A stretch of DNA of 64,000 nucleotides. Origin: Onchidella celtica (taxonomy: Eukaryota; Mollusca; Gastropoda; Systellommatophora; Onchidiidae). The translations under genes and the position numbers were made by a program. Within the stretch, counting starts at the first letter, position 1, and the number at the start of each line of letters is the position of its first letter. Below the pieces are notes generated by a model. It made no database searches. It had not been told where the DNA came from and saw only the letters and a program-made list of their open reading frames with translations. The DNA lies in the NCBI GenBank assembly GCA_963931925.1, contig OZ007570.1, forward strand, positions 67,724,214-67,788,213, in the 5' to 3' direction. Positions 61,736 through 64,000 of the stretch are shown here, one piece after another.

Positions 61736-62337
61736 TGTATCATTACTCTTTCCTCCTTCTTTCACTCTCGCTTTGCTTTTCTGAGCACTATCTAGGCACT
61801 ACAACCTTGGTTCGCCTCATAATTATTTTCTCTGGAGAGGAAGAGGGAAGGAACATATTGACTCACCTACGACCTGAGATGTACACACAGAATCTTGCCA
61901 CTTAAATGTCAGACATGGCTCTGGTGTGAGCCTCAAGCTGTGTGGATGACGTCATTTGCTAAGGTTTGAGCGGGGTTGGGTAGGGAGGGAGGGAAGGGGG
62001 AGAAATGACAGGCTAGAAATGGAAGATAGAAAACTGAGGAAGAAAGACTGAAGAAATGAGACACCATGTTAATTACGACACTGTACAGACGAATATCAAG
62101 TGGACTAACGATGTAAGTCACCCATATGATAGGTTTATTTCAAGAGAACCAAAACAACATGTGTTCTGCACTTAGACGCCATAGACAAGGGGCCTCACTT
62201 ACTCATTCATTCTCGTTAATTAGTTACTGTTTGGCAATAAAGTCACGAACTATATAATAATTAACATGATGGATAAATGAACAGGTGGTGACGTGTAGCT
62301 TTAACATCAATACTCCCCCCCCCCCTTCTCCCAGAAT
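61736..62337 (+). other. Intron 2 or intergenic sequence, nothing recognised
   Basis: Includes a GGGAGGGAGGGAAGGGGG purine tract near 61980 and a C run near 62313. No exon recognised. Confidence 0.35.
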
Positions 62338-62920
62338 CTGTCTACCCAGTCCCTGTCTACCCAGTCTCTGTCTACCCAGTCTCTGTCTACCCAGTCCTTG
62401 TCTATCCAGTCCCTGTCTACCCAGTCTCTGTCTACCCAGTCCCTGTCTACCCAGTCTCTGTCTACCCAGTCTCTGTCTACCCAGTCCCTGTCTACCCAGT
62501 CTCTGTCTACCCAGTCTCTGTCTACCCAGTCTCTCTGTCTACCCAGTCTCTGTCTACCCAGTCCCTGTCTACCCATTCTCTGTCTACCCAGTCTCTGTCT
62601 ACCCAGTCCCTGTCTACCCAGTCTCTGTCTACCCAGTCTCTGTCTACCCAGTCCCTGTCTACCCAGTCTCTGTCTACCCAGTCTCTGTCTACCCAGTCTC
62701 TCTGTCTACCCAGTCTCTGTCTACCCAGTCCCCGTCTACCCAGTCTCTGTCTACCCAGTCTCTGTCTACCCAGTCTCTCTGTCTACCCAGTCTCTCTGTC
62801 TACCCAGTCTCTCTGTCTACCCAGTCTCTGTCTACCCAGTCTCTGTCTACCCAGTCCCTGTCTACCCAGTCTCTGTCTACCCAGTCCCTGTCTACCCAGT
62901 CTCGGTCTACCCAATCTCTC
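62338..62920 (+). repeat. 15-bp minisatellite, about 38 copies
   Basis: The unit CTGTCTACCCAGTCT repeats with C/T variants; some units carry an extra CTCT, giving 19 bp. Because 15 is divisible by three, long frames with 5-residue periodicity (SLSTQ, CLPSP, VYPVS) arise in several registers and are not evidence of a protein. Confidence 0.97.
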
Positions 62921-63597
62921 CCATCAAGCAGTCAACAAAACAAGTAATGAAAACTTAATGCATGAACAATAACCAAAAGATAACCGTGGGAAAGAAAGGC
63001 AAAGTCAGTTATTTTAACAGCACTTATATTACAGCAACGTACTAACCAACATTGCGGCGCCATCCAAAAGGGGAGGGGAAAAAAAGGTATGAACTGGTGG
63101 AGGGAAAAAAAAAGAGAGGAGGAATATGTTTGCAGAACTGGAAGTTTGGACAAAAGGTTGAAGTAAAGTCTTCGTATTTTGTTTTATTCTGTAAATTAAG
63201 TTGCCAGTATCGTGTCTGTGTATCTTATTCACCACCGTGAGGTTTTGCAAATCTATCTCAAATCTCACTTTTTGGGTTTTTGTTGTTTATCACACGTGTA
63301 GCCTCCCAAGAAACCTCACTGTAACCCATTATTTACATGTACGCATCAAGGCTTACCTCGAAGTGATTATTTCCGGTAATTACCCCCCTTTGTTGTTCCT
63401 TGTTATCTCCCCTTGCTCTGTAAGGTGCACAAGGCTGGCGTGCACGTGTGCCACGTGTGCAAGGAGAAACAGTAACTATAAACATTGCACTACCAGTAAC
63501 TATAGAGATGTAAACGTTGATGAGCACATGACCAATCGGTGCGCCCCCCCCCCCCCCCGCCCGCTCACAGTCTCCAGTCGTTTTGTCACGCTTTGTT
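62921..63597 (+). other. Intron 2 or intergenic sequence, nothing recognised
   Basis: Short motif-free ORFs only. A C run lies near 63545-63557. Confidence 0.35.
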
Positions 63598-64000
63598 CTT
63601 CTTGTTGTTGATGGCACCCGCCAGACTCGAAAGACTATGGGCTTGTGCTCTGGATGTCTATAGACCCTTTTCATTTACCGTCCTCCATATCACGTGATTT
63701 GCAAACAAAATGGCCGCGTGCCTCACTTGTAGGGCGGAAGCGGTGGACAACAGTCGAACGATGCCATCCTCTTGTTGGGCACCCAACTGTACAAACCCGT
63801 TATGTGCTGGTTCTGGCATAAAAATGCATCTTTGCTTAGACTGTGCACATATTCAGATGCCATCACTAAGGCAAGTGGAGGTTTTTGCCGTACACGGTGC
63901 TTTTCGATGAAGCGGCTCCCCGCAAACAACCGTAACGCGGAAGTGAAAAGGGTCTATTGGTTTCAGTCTGGTGTAGCGTCGTGTGTGGCTGGACAAGCCT
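63598..64000 (-). pseudogene. Non-LTR retrotransposon tail, copy 2, interrupted and cut by window end
   Basis: CCAGACTCGAAAGACTATGG and GTGCTCTGGATGTCT (63630-63659), then GTGTAGCGTCGTGTGTGGCT (from about 63974), match the 30.55-30.68 kb copy in order; on the minus strand the latter encodes the SHTRR end of the zinc finger. A 298-bp TIR element separates the two parts. The sequence continues beyond the window. Confidence 0.75.
63660..63957 (+). mobile_element. 298-bp TIR element carrying the start of a THAP domain
   Basis: The left end ATAGACCCTTTTCATTTAC and the right end, read in reverse complement as ATAGACCCTTTTCACTTCC, match 17 of 19. It is nested in the retrotransposon tail, whose uninterrupted copy at 30.6 kb shows the empty site. 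Inside, ATG 63761 starts MPSSCWAPNCTN, the first half of a THAP C2CH zinc finger, which is then lost. It is best read as an internally deleted derivative of a THAP-transposase (P-like) element. Its TIRs differ from those at 33.8 kb. No clear target duplication. Confidence 0.7.

Noticed and set aside
62285-62958. 220- and 186-codon pentapeptide-repeat-like ORFs
   Set aside because: A 15-bp minisatellite keeps several frames open at once; the 19-bp variants switch registers, which a selected protein would not tolerate.
57079-64000. A third coding exon of the Ras-like GTPase
   Set aside because: I looked for an exon with the switch I Thr/Tyr and DTAG-type motif in the right phase and did not find one; candidate AG sites such as 57479 lead straight to stops.

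Overview
This is eukaryotic DNA, most likely from a marine mollusc and probably a gastropod. The evidence is long GT-AG introns, very sparse coding sequence, abundant CT/GA, GATA, GATAA and GAT arrays, many 10-18 nt G or C homopolymers, and a mix of Helitron-like, piggyBac, P-element-like, LTR, non-LTR and MITE repeats. The taxon is inferred from composition and protein flavour; nothing in the window proves it. There are no bacterial operons, CRISPR arrays or rRNA genes.

Layout. (1) 1-5.9 kb, + strand: the last four coding exons of a transportin-3 (TNPO3) orthologue, ending at a TAG at 5729-5731. The upstream intron carries an internally deleted piggyBac-type element flanked by TTAA. (2) 5.9-33.8 kb: intergenic or extended 3' sequence without a recognisable cellular gene. 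It holds microsatellites, a 31-bp minisatellite inside a dispersed repeat, several TIR-bounded MITEs, a Helitron-like 3' terminus near 21.59 kb, and the decayed C-terminal end of a non-LTR retrotransposon ORF on the minus strand at 30.55-31.04 kb. (3) 33.835-38.070 kb: a nearly complete P-element-like transposon of about 4.24 kb with 31-bp perfect terminal inverted repeats. It carries a THAP-domain transposase broken by two small frameshifts. (4) 39.3 kb to beyond the window, + strand: the first two coding exons of a Ras-like small GTPase (RERG/RASL11-like group), separated by a 17.6-kb intron. That intron holds a TIR element with a 97-bp tandem core, GA/CT minisatellites, a 620-bp GATAA array, three solo LTRs of one family (each with its own 5-bp target duplication), a GATA array and a GAT/GGT array. 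(5) 57.08-64.0 kb: the second intron of the same gene, at least 6.9 kb if the gene continues. It contains a 195-bp MITE, a tRNA-like SINE candidate, a 15-bp minisatellite, and a second copy of the retrotransposon tail interrupted by a 298-bp TIR element that still encodes the start of a THAP domain.

The two cellular genes have no evident functional link: one is a nuclear import receptor and the other a signalling GTPase. The main biology of the window is transposon ecology. Two distinct THAP-associated transposons lie about 26 kb apart, solo LTRs show repeated LTR-LTR recombination, and many non-autonomous elements have landed in introns and intergenic DNA. The most interesting items are the P-like transposon with its two simple lesions, the small GTPase with a non-canonical P-loop, and the three solo LTRs with intact target duplications.
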